DNA of 64,000 bases from Candidatus Aminicenantota bacterium (GTDB lineage Bacteria; Acidobacteriota; Aminicenantia; Aminicenantales; Aminicenantaceae), in contig CP070825.1 of NCBI GenBank assembly GCA_020344415.1, forward strand, positions 3,867,215 to 3,931,214, given 5' to 3'. A program made the position numbers and the translations under genes. Shown here in pieces: positions 8,750-16,745 of this stretch (its first letter is position 1; every line of letters starts with the position of its first letter). The notes beneath the pieces are model-generated. The model made no database searches and had not been told where the DNA came from. It saw only the letters and a program-made list of their open reading frames with translations.

Positions 8750-9578
8750 ACGAGTAGGATTTGTGATTAAACCTCATGCCCCTGATATTGGAAAGATAAT
8801 GAGCGAACTCATCAACTATTTTACAAAGAGAAACATAGAATATCTTTTGGAAGATGTGGCAGCTCAAAAGCTAAAAGAAAAGACAGGTATATCAAGGGAT
8901 AAACTTCCGGAAAAGGTCGATTTAGTCATTGTTCTTGGAGGAGATGGAACCCTTCTCAGCATCGCTCATTTGGCAGCCCAGAGAGACGTGCCGGTGCTAG
9001 GTGTAAATTTAGGGAGTCTCGGATTCTTAACAGAAGTTCCCCTTGATGAGATGTACTTAACTCTGGATTCGTTTTTAGGAGGAGAAGAGACGATCGTCAG
9101 CCCCAGGCGAATGCTTGAGGCATCATTCAAAGGGAAGATCTATTATTGCTTGAATGATGTCGTTATAAATAAAGGCGCGCTAGCCCGGATGATTCAATGT
9201 GCGATCTGGATCGATGATAAAGAGATTGCGACTCTAAGAGCAGACGGGCTCATTATTTCCACGCCTACTGGCTCAACGGCGTATTCTCTTGCAGCCGGAG
9301 GCCCTATCATCCAACCCTATATTCCAGCGATCATCATTGCTCCTATCTGTCCTCATACTCTTTCTTTCCGTCCCATGGTCATTTCTTCAGCCTCTCGCAT
9401 AAAGATTCAACTTCTCACAGGAGAAGAAGTCTACCTCACTCTTGATGGACAACGAGGCGATTCTCTGGCAGAAAATGATGCGGTGGACTTAAAGCGCAGC
9501 AAGCTGAAGCTTCACTTGATATCTTCCCCTAAGAGAAACTATTTCGATTTAGTCCAGGAGAAACTCGGCTGGGGTTAA
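8736..9578 (+). CDS. nadK: NAD kinase
   Basis: A 280-residue ATP/polyphosphate-dependent NAD kinase that makes NADP. The signature GGDGT motif is in VIVLGGDGTLLSIAH, then GVNLGSLGFLTE, and the second conserved region STPTGSTAYSLAAGGPI. A strong AAGGAGG site lies 8 bases before the ATG, inside the 3' end of tlyA (14-base overlap). It is the last gene of the xseA-to-nadK run; a 420-base gap with an inverted-repeat-bounded element follows. Confidence 0.93.
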   Translation: MRKIERVGFVIKPHAPDIGKIMSELINYFTKRNIEYLLEDVAAQKLKEKTGISRDKLPEKVDLVIVLGGDGTLLSIAHLAAQRDVPVLGVNLGSLGFLTEVPLDEMYLTLDSFLGGEETIVSPRRMLEASFKGKIYYCLNDVVINKGALARMIQCAIWIDDKEIATLRADGLIISTPTGSTAYSLAAGGPIIQPYIPAIIIAPICPHTLSFRPMVISSASRIKIQLLTGEEVYLTLDGQRGDSLAENDAVDLKRSKLKLHLISSPKRNYFDLVQEKLGWG

Positions 9579-9581
9579 TAT

Positions 9582-9895
9582 GGGTATTTGGGAATGGCCT
9601 CGCTCCCTTTAAGATTTTTAACGCCATTCTATTTTCTTTTGTTCTAAGCAGACATACGAAGGGCAGTGGGTGAAAAAAACCGTTTGAAGGCTGAGCGGGC
9701 AAGGTTGCTCGAAGAGGAGAGCGAAGCCTGAAACCGAGCAGCTTTTGGCTCGCTGGGGCAAAAGTTGCGTGTTTTCTGAGCCCACTGGTCTGAGCTTCTC
9801 AGACATACTCGCCACCCGACCCTGTCGGGTTCCCTCGAAGAGCAAATTCCAAAGGCTAAATCTTCAAAGGTCGCTTTACCCATTCCCAAATACCC
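9582..9895. mobile_element. MITE-like element with perfect 16-base terminal inverted repeats
   Basis: GGGTATTTGGGAATGG at 9582-9597 is matched exactly by its reverse complement at 9880-9895, and similarity between the ends continues imperfectly for about 25 more bases inward. The interior has several perfect hairpins: GTCTGAG-CTT-CTCAGAC, CCCGAC-CCT-GTCGGG and a CGAGC/GCTCG stem. A 34-base interior block at 9693-9726 recurs inverted at 63904-63937 with 32 identities. Open frames inside are short, composition-driven and resemble no protein family. It fills most of the nadK-glgA gap, starting 3 bases after the nadK stop. No transposase is present. Confidence 0.65.
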
Positions 9896-9958
9896 GTGAT
9901 GGGAGCTACTTTATTTTCATCATGGAATAAGGGAAACCTGGGTGGGAGCAAGCATGAT

Positions 9959-9987
9959 TTGACATTTTGAGACCCTCACATTATCAT
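9959..9987 (+). promoter_or_regulatory. Sigma-70-type promoter for glgA
   Basis: TTGACA at 9959-9964 and TATCAT at 9982-9987 are separated by exactly 17 bases. Transcription would be expected to begin around 9993-9995, only about five bases before the glgA ATG at 9999, so the message may be leaderless. Confidence 0.6.
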
Positions 9988-9998
9988 AATTTTCTGCT

Positions 9999-11468
9999 AT
10001 GAACCAGAAACTCCATGTCGTTTTTGTGTCTCCTGAAGTCTCTCCGTTTGCCAAGTCAGGCGAGATGGCCGATGTTGCTTCCTCATTGCCTAAATACCTT
10101 TCCTGTTTAGGGATGGATGTTTCCGTTGTAATGCCCAAATACAGAAGATCTGAGATTGAGTCCTTACCCAAGGAACTGGTTCTTCGAGAGCTCCTGGTGC
10201 CTGTTGGAGAGAAAAAAATAAAGGCCCAAATCTATAAAAGCGAACTGGGAAAGTATGACATATATTTTGTGGATAATCCTCAATACTTCTGGAGAGAAAA
10301 CATTTACGGTACCGGAAAAGGAGAATATTTAGATAACGATGAACGCTTCATTTTTTTCAATAGGGCTGTCTTGGAATTTCTTTTAAAAGCCAAAATGCCT
10401 GTAGATGTTCTTCACTGTAACAGTTGGCCTACTGCTCTCATTCCCGTTTTCTTGAAGACACATTATTCAAAGAGAAATCAGTTCAAAAAGACCGCTACGG
10501 TTTTTACCCTCCATAATATTACCTATCAGGGAGAGTTTCCCCCTGAAACATTGACTTTAACAGGCTTGAACTGGAATTATTTCAATCCCAGCCAATTATC
10601 CCTCAATGGCCGCTTCAACTTTCTTAAGGCGGGAGTGATTTTCTCAGATGTTCTCAACACTGTCAGCTCTAATTATAAAAAGGAGATTGAGGCGAAGAAA
10701 CACGGGTTCGATCTAGGAGAGATATTAGACCATCGAAAAGATGTTTTTTTCAGTATCAGAAATGGTGTTGATTACGAAATATGGAATCCAGAAACAGATC
10801 CTTTTATTGTTGCCAATTACAATTCCACAAATCTTAAGGCGAAGAAAAAATGTAAGATCGACCTCATCAAAGAATTTGGACTTTCGATTCCAACCAAAAC
10901 CCCGTTATTAGGGACTGTCTCTTACATGACTGCCCATAAGGGTTTCGATATATTATTCGAAGCGATGGATGAACTGATGGAAATGGATGTGGGCCTTGTT
11001 GTGCTTGGCCAAGGAGACGAGAACTATGAGAATAAGTTTTTAGATTTCCAAAAGAAATATCCTCGAAAAATAGCGGTGAAAATTGAGATGAGCCCAGCTT
11101 TAACCCACAAAATTGCGGCTGGGGTAGATATTATTCTTATCCCCTCTTTGTATGAACCCTGTGGATTGAACCAGTTGTATAGCTTTCACTATGGAACCGT
11201 ACCTATTGTCAGGGCGACGGGAGGCCTTGGAGAGACTGTGAAGCCTTTTAGTCTTAAGACCTTGAGGGGAAATGGTTTTCTCTTCAGAGAGTTTTCACCG
11301 CAAGCACTACTAAAGGCAGTTAAGAAGGCTCTGCGCTGTTATAAAGAGCCCGCCCTCTGGAAGAAAATCATGGAAGCAGGCTTTCGAGAAGATTATTCTT
11401 GGAAAAATGCTGCTAAGAGATATAGAAAGCTCTATCAAAGAGCCTTGGAAATAAAGAAAGGAACCTAA
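9999..11468 (+). CDS. glgA: Glycogen synthase (GT5 family)
   Basis: A 489-residue GT-B glycosyltransferase that extends alpha-1,4-glucan from ADP- or UDP-glucose. The N-terminal substrate loop reads SPEVSPFAKSGEMADVASSLPKYL (cut), where the family usually has K-[TV]-G-G-L-[AG]-D-V; here Gly-Leu is replaced by Glu-Met. The C-terminal half has SLYEPCGLNQLYSFHYGTVP and ATGGLGETV, the donor-binding E-x7-E region. The first strand begins at residue 5, so no downstream start is possible. There is no Shine-Dalgarno before the ATG; a consensus promoter lies immediately upstream. trxA begins one base after its stop. Confidence 0.88.
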   Translation: MNQKLHVVFVSPEVSPFAKSGEMADVASSLPKYLSCLGMDVSVVMPKYRRSEIESLPKELVLRELLVPVGEKKIKAQIYKSELGKYDIYFVDNPQYFWRENIYGTGKGEYLDNDERFIFFNRAVLEFLLKAKMPVDVLHCNSWPTALIPVFLKTHYSKRNQFKKTATVFTLHNITYQGEFPPETLTLTGLNWNYFNPSQLSLNGRFNFLKAGVIFSDVLNTVSSNYKKEIEAKKHGFDLGEILDHRKDVFFSIRNGVDYEIWNPETDPFIVANYNSTNLKAKKKCKIDLIKEFGLSIPTKTPLLGTVSYMTAHKGFDILFEAMDELMEMDVGLVVLGQGDENYENKFLDFQKKYPRKIAVKIEMSPALTHKIAAGVDIILIPSLYEPCGLNQLYSFHYGTVPIVRATGGLGETVKPFSLKTLRGNGFLFREFSPQALLKAVKKALRCYKEPALWKKIMEAGFREDYSWKNAAKRYRKLYQRALEIKKGT

Positions 11469-11469
11469 A

Positions 11470-11796
11470 TTGGCTGAAGATATTTTTAGCGTTACCGATG
11501 AGAATTTCGAGGAGGAAGTTCTGAAAAGCGACCTCCCCGTATTGGTTGATTTTTGGGCTGTCTGGTGTGCACCTTGCCGGGCGATTGAACCCACTGTGGA
11601 ACACCTGTCTCAGAACTACAAGGACAAATTAAGAGTCGTCAAACTTAACGTTGATGAACAAATGAAGACACCCTCTACGTATGGTGTGAGGGGCATTCCT
11701 ACTCTGCTCCTCTTTAAGGAGGGAGAGTTGAAAGAGACCATAGTAGGTACTCTTCCTCAAGATACGATTCTTGAGATACTATCTAAACACCTATGA
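11470..11796 (+). CDS. trxA: Thioredoxin
   Basis: A 108-residue thioredoxin, the cytoplasmic disulfide reductant recycled by the next gene. The redox motif is WCAPC (Cys33 and Cys36) instead of the commoner WCGPC; the cis-proline loop RGIPTLLLF and the conserved VDFWAVW strand are present. It starts with TTG one base after the glgA stop; the segment GAAAGGAACC upstream can act as ribosome site. The stop overlaps the trxB start, giving a trxA-trxB pair. The association with glgA is positional only. Confidence 0.92.
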   Translation: MAEDIFSVTDENFEEEVLKSDLPVLVDFWAVWCAPCRAIEPTVEHLSQNYKDKLRVVKLNVDEQMKTPSTYGVRGIPTLLLFKEGELKETIVGTLPQDTILEILSKHL

Positions 11797-12722
11797 CTGA
11801 AGCAAATGATGTCATCATTGTAGGTGCTGGTCCTGCAGGAATGGCTGCGGCTATTTACACGGGCAGAGCTAGGCTGAAAACCATCATTCTTGAAAAGGGC
11901 ATGCCAGGAGGCCAGATCCTTCTCACCGATTTTGTCGAGAATTACCCTGGCTTTCCCGAAGGAGTCGTCCCTTTTGAGTTGATGGACAATTTCAGAAAAC
12001 ACGCTGAAAAATTTGGGGCGAAAATAGAAACAGATGAAGTAAAAAAGATTCGCAAAGAGAAAACGCTATGGTATGTTCTTGGCAATAAAGGAGAATATCC
12101 TGGCCGCACGGTTATTGTTGCTTCGGGATCCTCTTACCGAAAGCTAGGGCTTCCAGGAGAAGCAAGGTTAATAGGAAGAGGAGTTTCCTACTGTGGTACC
12201 TGTGATGGGGCATTCTTCAAGGATATGGAAGTTGTAGTTGTTGGAGGAGGAGATCATGCGCTTACAGAGGCGCTCTTTCTTACTAAATTCTGCAGTTCAG
12301 TTAAAATCATCCACCGTAGGGATAAGTTTCGAGGAGAGAAAATAATCCAAGAGAGGATTTTTGCCAACGAGAAAATTGAAGTTCTATGGGATTCTGTCAT
12401 CGAAGAAATAAAGGGTGAGGACAAATTAGAATCCATATCCATTAGGAACGTTAAAGATGAGACGACTCAGGAACTCAAGATTAATGGGCTTTTTGTTTCC
12501 GTCGGCATGGACCCCAACAGCAGCTTCGTGAAGGGGCTTTTAGATCTGGATGAAGATGGGCAGATCAGAGTTGATCTATCAATGGCTACTTCTCTGCCTG
12601 GAATCTTTGCTGCGGGTGATGTGACCAATGCCTGCCCCGAACAAATGGCAACAGCAGTAGGAACAGGTGTAGCTGCTGCCCTAGCTGTGGATAGTTATCT
12701 CAGTAGACAAGAAACTCCATAA
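11793..12722 (+). CDS. trxB: Thioredoxin reductase
   Basis: A 309-residue low-molecular-weight flavoprotein reductase. FAD motif GAGPAGMAAA lies at residues 11-20, the active-site disulfide CGTC at 134-137 (followed by Asp-Gly), the NADPH-binding GGGDHALTEA at 151-160, the HRRDKFR phosphate-binding motif near 174-180, and a C-terminal FAAGDV segment. It transfers electrons from NADPH to the adjacent thioredoxin. In the NADPH motif a His stands where Ser is usual. It is the last gene of the + strand block and faces lpxD across a 134-base convergent gap. Confidence 0.93.
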   Translation: MTEANDVIIVGAGPAGMAAAIYTGRARLKTIILEKGMPGGQILLTDFVENYPGFPEGVVPFELMDNFRKHAEKFGAKIETDEVKKIRKEKTLWYVLGNKGEYPGRTVIVASGSSYRKLGLPGEARLIGRGVSYCGTCDGAFFKDMEVVVVGGGDHALTEALFLTKFCSSVKIIHRRDKFRGEKIIQERIFANEKIEVLWDSVIEEIKGEDKLESISIRNVKDETTQELKINGLFVSVGMDPNSSFVKGLLDLDEDGQIRVDLSMATSLPGIFAAGDVTNACPEQMATAVGTGVAAALAVDSYLSRQETP

Positions 12723-12856
12723 GAATAAAGGTGTCTTTTGTCTATTTTTTTTCCTATAAAGGGGTCACATCTTGTTTTTTGGCATTTTCCCCCTTATGAC
12801 ATCTATAATAAGTACTTTTTTTTATAAAGATTAAAAAGTAATTTCCTACTCCAAGG

Positions 12857-13930
12857 CTACTTTTTCTTCTCTAAATCTTCGACTCTTTTCTTCAGCTTTT
12901 TTATATCCTTCACGAGATCATAGAGTTGAGGAAGTAAAGCTCTGGATTTCCGCCAGATTCTGATGTCCAGATGAGGGCTGCCTGCTACCATAGAATCTGC
13001 TGGGATATCCTTTGTCACTCCTGATTGAGCTGCAGCGATAACGTTATCTTCGATCCTCACATGATCAGAGACACCAACCTGACCGCCCAAGATAACATTC
13101 TTCCCTATCTTTGAGCTACCCGCGATTCCTACCTGTGCTGCCAGGATGCTGTTCGGTCCAATCTCCACATTATGGGCGACCTGAACAAGGTTATCTATCT
13201 TTGCGCCTTTCCTGATTATCGTCTCTCCCAAAGTTGCCCGATCTATAGTCGTATTTGCTCCCACTTCCACCTCATCCTCAATGATAACCGTTCCCACCTG
13301 AGGAATTTTGATATAAGATCGATCCTTACCTTGAATGAATCCAAAACCGTCAGAGCCGATAACAACACCGTTATGGATAATAGCGCGGTTTCCGATCTGT
13401 ATCCCTTCCCTGATGGAGACATGAGAGTGGATCATGGTCTCTTTTCCGATCTTGACCCTGGGATAGATGGCAGTGAAGGGAAAAATGGCCGTTTTCTCTC
13501 CAATTTCCACATCATCTCCGATATAAACAAAAGCACTGATGGCGGCATCTTTTCCTATCTTTGCCGAAGGAGAAACCAAGGCTGTGGGATGAATTCCAGA
13601 TTGGGGGTGATAAGGCTTGTAGAATAGATCGACAGCCTTAATAAAAGAAAGATGAGGATTTTCTGATTTCAGAACAGGGATTCTTTCGTATCGTTCTTCA
13701 CTAGGGATGATTGCTGCTGAGGCCTTGCTTTTTTCCAGAAGGCTTTGGTATTTAGGGTGAGCGAGAAAGACCAGGTCTCCTTCCTTTGCCCTCTCGAGGC
13801 TCGAGACGCCCCTGATTTCTATCTGTCCATTCCCTTCAAAAGCGCAGTCCAGGTGGCGAGCAAGCTCTCCTACAGTAATAGCAAAGGAAGGAGAGAGGTT
13901 TTTATTCGGCCTTTTCATGGATTCGCTCAT
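12857..13930 (-). CDS. lpxD: UDP-3-O-acylglucosamine N-acyltransferase
   Basis: A 357-residue enzyme of lipid A synthesis that N-acylates UDP-3-O-acyl-glucosamine in the cytoplasm. It has an N-terminal uridine-binding domain (ITVGELARHLDCAFEG, RGVSSLERAKEGDLVFLA in part), about ten left-handed beta-helix hexapeptide repeats, the catalytic-histidine segment VQVAHNVEIG, and a C-terminal helix. Length is close to the E. coli enzyme (341). It shows the cell makes lipid A. Two ATGs (13930 and 13918) lie inside the 3' end of the preceding YihY-family gene and neither has a clear ribosome site. Confidence 0.92.
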   Translation of the reverse strand: MSESMKRPNKNLSPSFAITVGELARHLDCAFEGNGQIEIRGVSSLERAKEGDLVFLAHPKYQSLLEKSKASAAIIPSEERYERIPVLKSENPHLSFIKAVDLFYKPYHPQSGIHPTALVSPSAKIGKDAAISAFVYIGDDVEIGEKTAIFPFTAIYPRVKIGKETMIHSHVSIREGIQIGNRAIIHNGVVIGSDGFGFIQGKDRSYIKIPQVGTVIIEDEVEVGANTTIDRATLGETIIRKGAKIDNLVQVAHNVEIGPNSILAAQVGIAGSSKIGKNVILGGQVGVSDHVRIEDNVIAAAQSGVTKDIPADSMVAGSPHLDIRIWRKSRALLPQLYDLVKDIKKLKKRVEDLEKKK

Positions 13931-14771
13931 TTAACACAGAGGTTAACTCTGCTCCCCAGAAGAGAATGACCAGGGAAAAAGTTAACCACAGAAGGAAGAA
14001 AATAATGGAAGTTAACGTGCCCTCCACGAGTCTGGAAAGGACAATCCCAATGGCTGAGAAATGAGCTACGTAAAAGGCAAAGATCCTTTTGAAAACTTCC
14101 CAGAGAAGAGTACTGATTGCAGCAGCAATAACAGCGGCTCGAGTATGGACTTTTACCTCGGGGATAAGCTTATACAGCGAAAAGAAAACAAGAAAAGTCA
14201 GCGTGAAAGGAATGAGGTATTGAATAAAGAAATTATCAATCAGGGAGACAAATTTCGGGTTGATATGGTTGGCGACAAAGGGGCTTTCTTCTATCGTTCG
14301 GTGGAGGGCTGACCAGGTGGCTGTTATGAAGAGAGAGATCAGCATGAAGATTCCTATGGTGAACATGATAAGGTATTCCAAGAGACGGTTGTAAAAGAAG
14401 GATTTTTGGTAGTTTGCTTTGAAGATGAAATTTATGGAGTAGATCAGGTTTGAGAACAGGAAGCTTCCTGCGATAAAAGACCCGGCTAATCCAAACCATC
14501 CTAGATTGGTGATATTCTTGGAAAGGACCTCGACCCTTTTGATGAAATATGGATCGAGCTGGGCGAAGAATTCTTCAGAAAAGATGTTGAGGCTCTGGGA
14601 GGCAATTTCAGGATTACCCAGAATCTTGCTTGTTGCGAAAGCAAAGAGAGCAACGAGGGGTACAGAACAAAGGACAGCAAAATAGGAGATGGTAATAGCG
14701 AAGTTTCCGCATCTGTCCTCGTTGAACCTTTTTATGGTGGTTTTAACGATTTCAAAAGCAGGAAAATTCAT
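13902..14771 (-). CDS. YihY/BrkB family inner-membrane protein
   Basis: A 289-residue polytopic protein of the YihY/virulence factor BrkB family (once mis-called RNase BN). Visible: N-terminal amphipathic segment with FNEDRCGNFAITISYFAVLC, then about six hydrophobic segments and the family pattern around KVHTRAAVIAAAISTLLWEV and the C-terminal LWLTFSLVILFWGAEL segment. The function of the family is unsettled; proposed roles include lipid or small-molecule transport. It lies between atpE (34-base gap) and lpxD (29-base overlap), so an envelope role is plausible but inferred. Confidence 0.82.
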   Translation of the reverse strand: MNFPAFEIVKTTIKRFNEDRCGNFAITISYFAVLCSVPLVALFAFATSKILGNPEIASQSLNIFSEEFFAQLDPYFIKRVEVLSKNITNLGWFGLAGSFIAGSFLFSNLIYSINFIFKANYQKSFFYNRLLEYLIMFTIGIFMLISLFITATWSALHRTIEESPFVANHINPKFVSLIDNFFIQYLIPFTLTFLVFFSLYKLIPEVKVHTRAAVIAAAISTLLWEVFKRIFAFYVAHFSAIGIVLSRLVEGTLTSIIFFLLWLTFSLVILFWGAELTSVLNERIHEKAE

Positions 14772-14805
14772 GGATTTTTAATTATTGAGAAGATTTTTAT
14801 CCTTA

Positions 14806-15147
14806 TTAATAATTCCCCCATTGTATGCCCATAATAAAAATTGCAATAAAGAGAGCATAAATGACGAGTGTTTCGATAAGAACCAATGTCAAGAAGAGAG
14901 GGATACGAATTTGAGCTCCAGATGCAGGATTTCTGGAGATGCTTTCACAAGCACTGCTTATTGCCTTTGCCTGGCAAAAAGCTCCAGCAGCAGAAGCTAG
15001 AGTGATAACGGCTCCTCCGATAATGATCGACCACATGTAAAGCTTTGCTTTGTTAGCAGTTAAAGTCTCTTCTTGTGCGAGAAGAGGAGTGCTAACCAGT
15101 GCGAGAAAAAAGAGCGAAACTCCAATAACCTTGAGGTTCTTTCTCAT
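14806..15147 (-). CDS. atpE: F-type ATP synthase c subunit with N-terminal signal-like extension
   Basis: A 113-residue rotor-ring subunit. Residues 1-24 form an extra hydrophobic N-terminal segment ending LVSTPLLAQ that looks like a cleavable signal peptide; the usual two-helix hairpin follows (about 36-66 and 82-107) with loop SRNPASG. The ion-binding carboxylate is Glu92 in IETLVIYALF. Gln59 in the first helix, Thr93 and Tyr97 occupy the positions of Gln32, Ser66 and Tyr70 of the Na+-binding Ilyobacter ring, with identical 33-residue spacing between Gln and Glu, suggesting Na+ coupling. Strong AAGGAGG precedes the ATG. Confidence 0.9.
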   Translation of the reverse strand: MRKNLKVIGVSLFFLALVSTPLLAQEETLTANKAKLYMWSIIIGGAVITLASAAGAFCQAKAISSACESISRNPASGAQIRIPLFLTLVLIETLVIYALFIAIFIMGIQWGNY

Positions 15148-15165
15148 TTCGTCCTCCTTTTTTAG

Positions 15166-15912
15166 TTAATGTTCTTCCTCATGGGCCACAGCTCCTCCTA
15201 TGTAAACACATGACAGCAGGACGAAGACACCCGCTTGGATTGTTGCAGTGAGTATAGCGATCACCATGAAGGGAAGGGGAAGAAAAAAGGGAATAATGGA
15301 AGCCATGACAACGATCAGCAGCTCTTCGGCAAAGATATTTCCGAAAAGTCGTAGAGAGAGCGAAACTGGTCTTGAAAAGTGGCTGATGACCTCGATAGGG
15401 AAAAAAAGAGGTGCTAATAGAGGAATGGGGCCAGTGAAATGTTTGAGATATTTAAACAGGCCTTGAGATTTGATGCCCTGCCAGTGGTAATAGAAAAAAA
15501 CAACGAGCGCACAGCCTACAGTCACATTGAGCTTGCTTGTCGGGGACATCATCCCAGGTGCTAGGCCGAGGATATTACAGGAGAAGATAAAAAGCCCGAT
15601 AGTTGCAATCAGAGGAAGGTATCTCTTTCCCCCTTCACCGATGATATCAGTCAAGAGCCCTTCGAAAGCCTGGATGATTAGCTCTAGAACGCTCTGGAGT
15701 TTAGATGGGACAGGCGTGAGCTTTCTGGATGAAAGCCCTAAAAACAGAATGAGAATTACGGCTACAATCAAAGACATAACAACATAATCAGGGATGAGGT
15801 GTTCTGGATTGTGAACTTCAATACCCACAAGGGAGAAGAGAGAAGAAAGGGGCTTACTGAAAATTTTATTGAAGAGCTCGACTATGAATAGACTGTGTTC
15901 TAGTTCTTCCAT
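15166..15912 (-). CDS. atpB: F-type ATP synthase a subunit
   Basis: A 248-residue stator membrane protein that forms the ion half-channels beside the c ring. It has five to six membrane segments and the conserved essential arginine in SRPVSLSLRLFGNIFAEELL, plus the C-terminal QAGVFVLLSCVYIGGA segment. Length and order fit AtpB. It overlaps the upstream atpI-like gene by 13 bases and is followed by atpE. No b, delta, alpha, gamma, beta or epsilon gene is near, so the remaining subunits must be encoded elsewhere. Confidence 0.92.
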   Translation of the reverse strand: MEELEHSLFIVELFNKIFSKPLSSLFSLVGIEVHNPEHLIPDYVVMSLIVAVILILFLGLSSRKLTPVPSKLQSVLELIIQAFEGLLTDIIGEGGKRYLPLIATIGLFIFSCNILGLAPGMMSPTSKLNVTVGCALVVFFYYHWQGIKSQGLFKYLKHFTGPIPLLAPLFFPIEVISHFSRPVSLSLRLFGNIFAEELLIVVMASIIPFFLPLPFMVIAILTATIQAGVFVLLSCVYIGGAVAHEEEH

Positions 15913-16310
15913 TTTTTCATCTTTGTCAGAGCAAGCACTGTTTCAGCCAAAAAAACAAGAATAATGGCCGAAAAACAAACAACAAAAGCTATTATTTTCT
16001 CTGAAAAGAAAGAAATTATAATAAAAAAGATACCAAGAATCAATATAAGGCGGATACTGTATAAGGCTAAGGCGGATTTAAGAGCCTTCTTTTTGCCCTG
16101 GAGGAGGAGTTTGTAAAGAGACTGTTTAAGCCAAATAAAGCTTAAAGCAGAGAGTATGCCACCCGCAAATACAAAAAGTCCTGTCAGCGGATCGAAGAGA
16201 AGCAGAGCAACAAGTGCCATGGCCATAGAGAGGGAAACAATCGTGCGAGGAATCCGGCGGAGGATCTTTTCTTCTTCCAGGATAAAATTTGAGGGCTCAG
16301 GTTTAGTCAT
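15900..16310 (-). CDS. atpI: ATP synthase I chain-like membrane protein
   Basis: A 136-residue protein with four hydrophobic segments (about 28-45, 48-64, 85-103 and 108-127) and a basic C terminus, the layout of the UncI/AtpI family that assists assembly of the c ring and Mg2+ handling. Sequence conservation in this family is low, so the call rests on size, topology and position directly before atpB. The AAGGAAGGA ribosome site lies before the ATG. A GGGGACAGTCCCC palindrome sits about 27 bases further upstream, between it and atpZ. Confidence 0.7.
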   Translation of the reverse strand: MTKPEPSNFILEEEKILRRIPRTIVSLSMAMALVALLLFDPLTGLFVFAGGILSALSFIWLKQSLYKLLLQGKKKALKSALALYSIRLILILGIFFIIISFFSEKIIAFVVCFSAIILVFLAETVLALTKMKKWKN

Positions 16311-16336
16311 AAATCCTTCCTTACGGCTTATTCATC

Positions 16337-16362
16337 AAAAAAAGGGGACAGTCCCCTTTTTT
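16337..16362. repeat. GGGGACAGTCCCC palindrome inside the atp operon
   Basis: A run of A, GGGGA, a CAG loop, TCCCC and a run of T make a perfect 11-base-pair hairpin with a U-tract on either strand. It lies between atpZ and atpI, where it could act as an attenuator for the downstream atp genes. Confidence 0.85.
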
Positions 16363-16380
16363 CATTTTCTGTTTTTTTTG

Positions 16381-16605
16381 TTAGGTATCTTTAAACCGGT
16401 TCAATCCCCTAAAGAGACTGTAGAACCCTGATGCTGTACCGAGCAGAGCGAAAATGAGCAACAACCAGGGCTGAGTGCCAAAGAGTTTATCGAGGAGGTA
16501 GCCGAAGAGTAAGCCTATTGCAATGGAAGAGGGAAGTATGAGACCCAGAGAACTCAGCTCTGCAATCTTGCGATAGATGGATCTTGAAGGAGGCTTATAC
16601 AACAT
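16381..16605 (-). CDS. atpZ: AtpZ/AtpI-type small accessory protein of the F0 operon
   Basis: A 74-residue protein with two membrane helices joined by a short loop (about 22-38 and 45-63): IGLLFGYLLDKLFGTQPWLL is the conserved family signature. AtpZ proteins head many F0F1 operons and with AtpI form a complex linked to Mg2+/Ca2+ supply or assembly. It is the first gene of the atpZ-I-B-E run. The 140-base upstream gap contains another palindromic repeat that closes the neighbouring polysaccharide gene. Confidence 0.8.
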   Translation of the reverse strand: MLYKPPSRSIYRKIAELSSLGLILPSSIAIGLLFGYLLDKLFGTQPWLLLIFALLGTASGFYSLFRGLNRFKDT

Positions 16606-16721
16606 CAGGTTCTCTTGGATAATTCATAAAGACTGCCGACACCTCTTATTATATTTAATCTTATACGCTTTTTAGCATGCCTTTTCTTATGAATAATCCA
16701 GGTCATTAATAATAGCACAAT

Positions 16722-16744
16722 AAAAGGGGACAGTCCCCTTTTTT
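16722..16744 (-). terminator. GGGGACAGTCCCC palindrome acting as likely terminator of the ligase gene
   Basis: A-run, GGGGA, CAG, TCCCC, T-run: perfect hairpin ending in a T-run, beginning immediately after the stop of the gene at 16746-18812. As the hairpin is symmetric it can work on either strand; here it separates the polysaccharide locus from the atp genes. Confidence 0.6.
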
Positions 16745-16745
16745 C

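Noticed and set aside
9618..9930. Short open frames on both strands between nadK and glgA
   Set aside because: They lie inside the inverted-repeat element, overlap each other in several frames, have no ribosome sites and resemble no family; they come from the repeat's composition.
12723..12856. Bidirectional terminator between trxB and lpxD
   Set aside because: The gap is rich in T and A runs, but no convincing G+C stem was found next to them.
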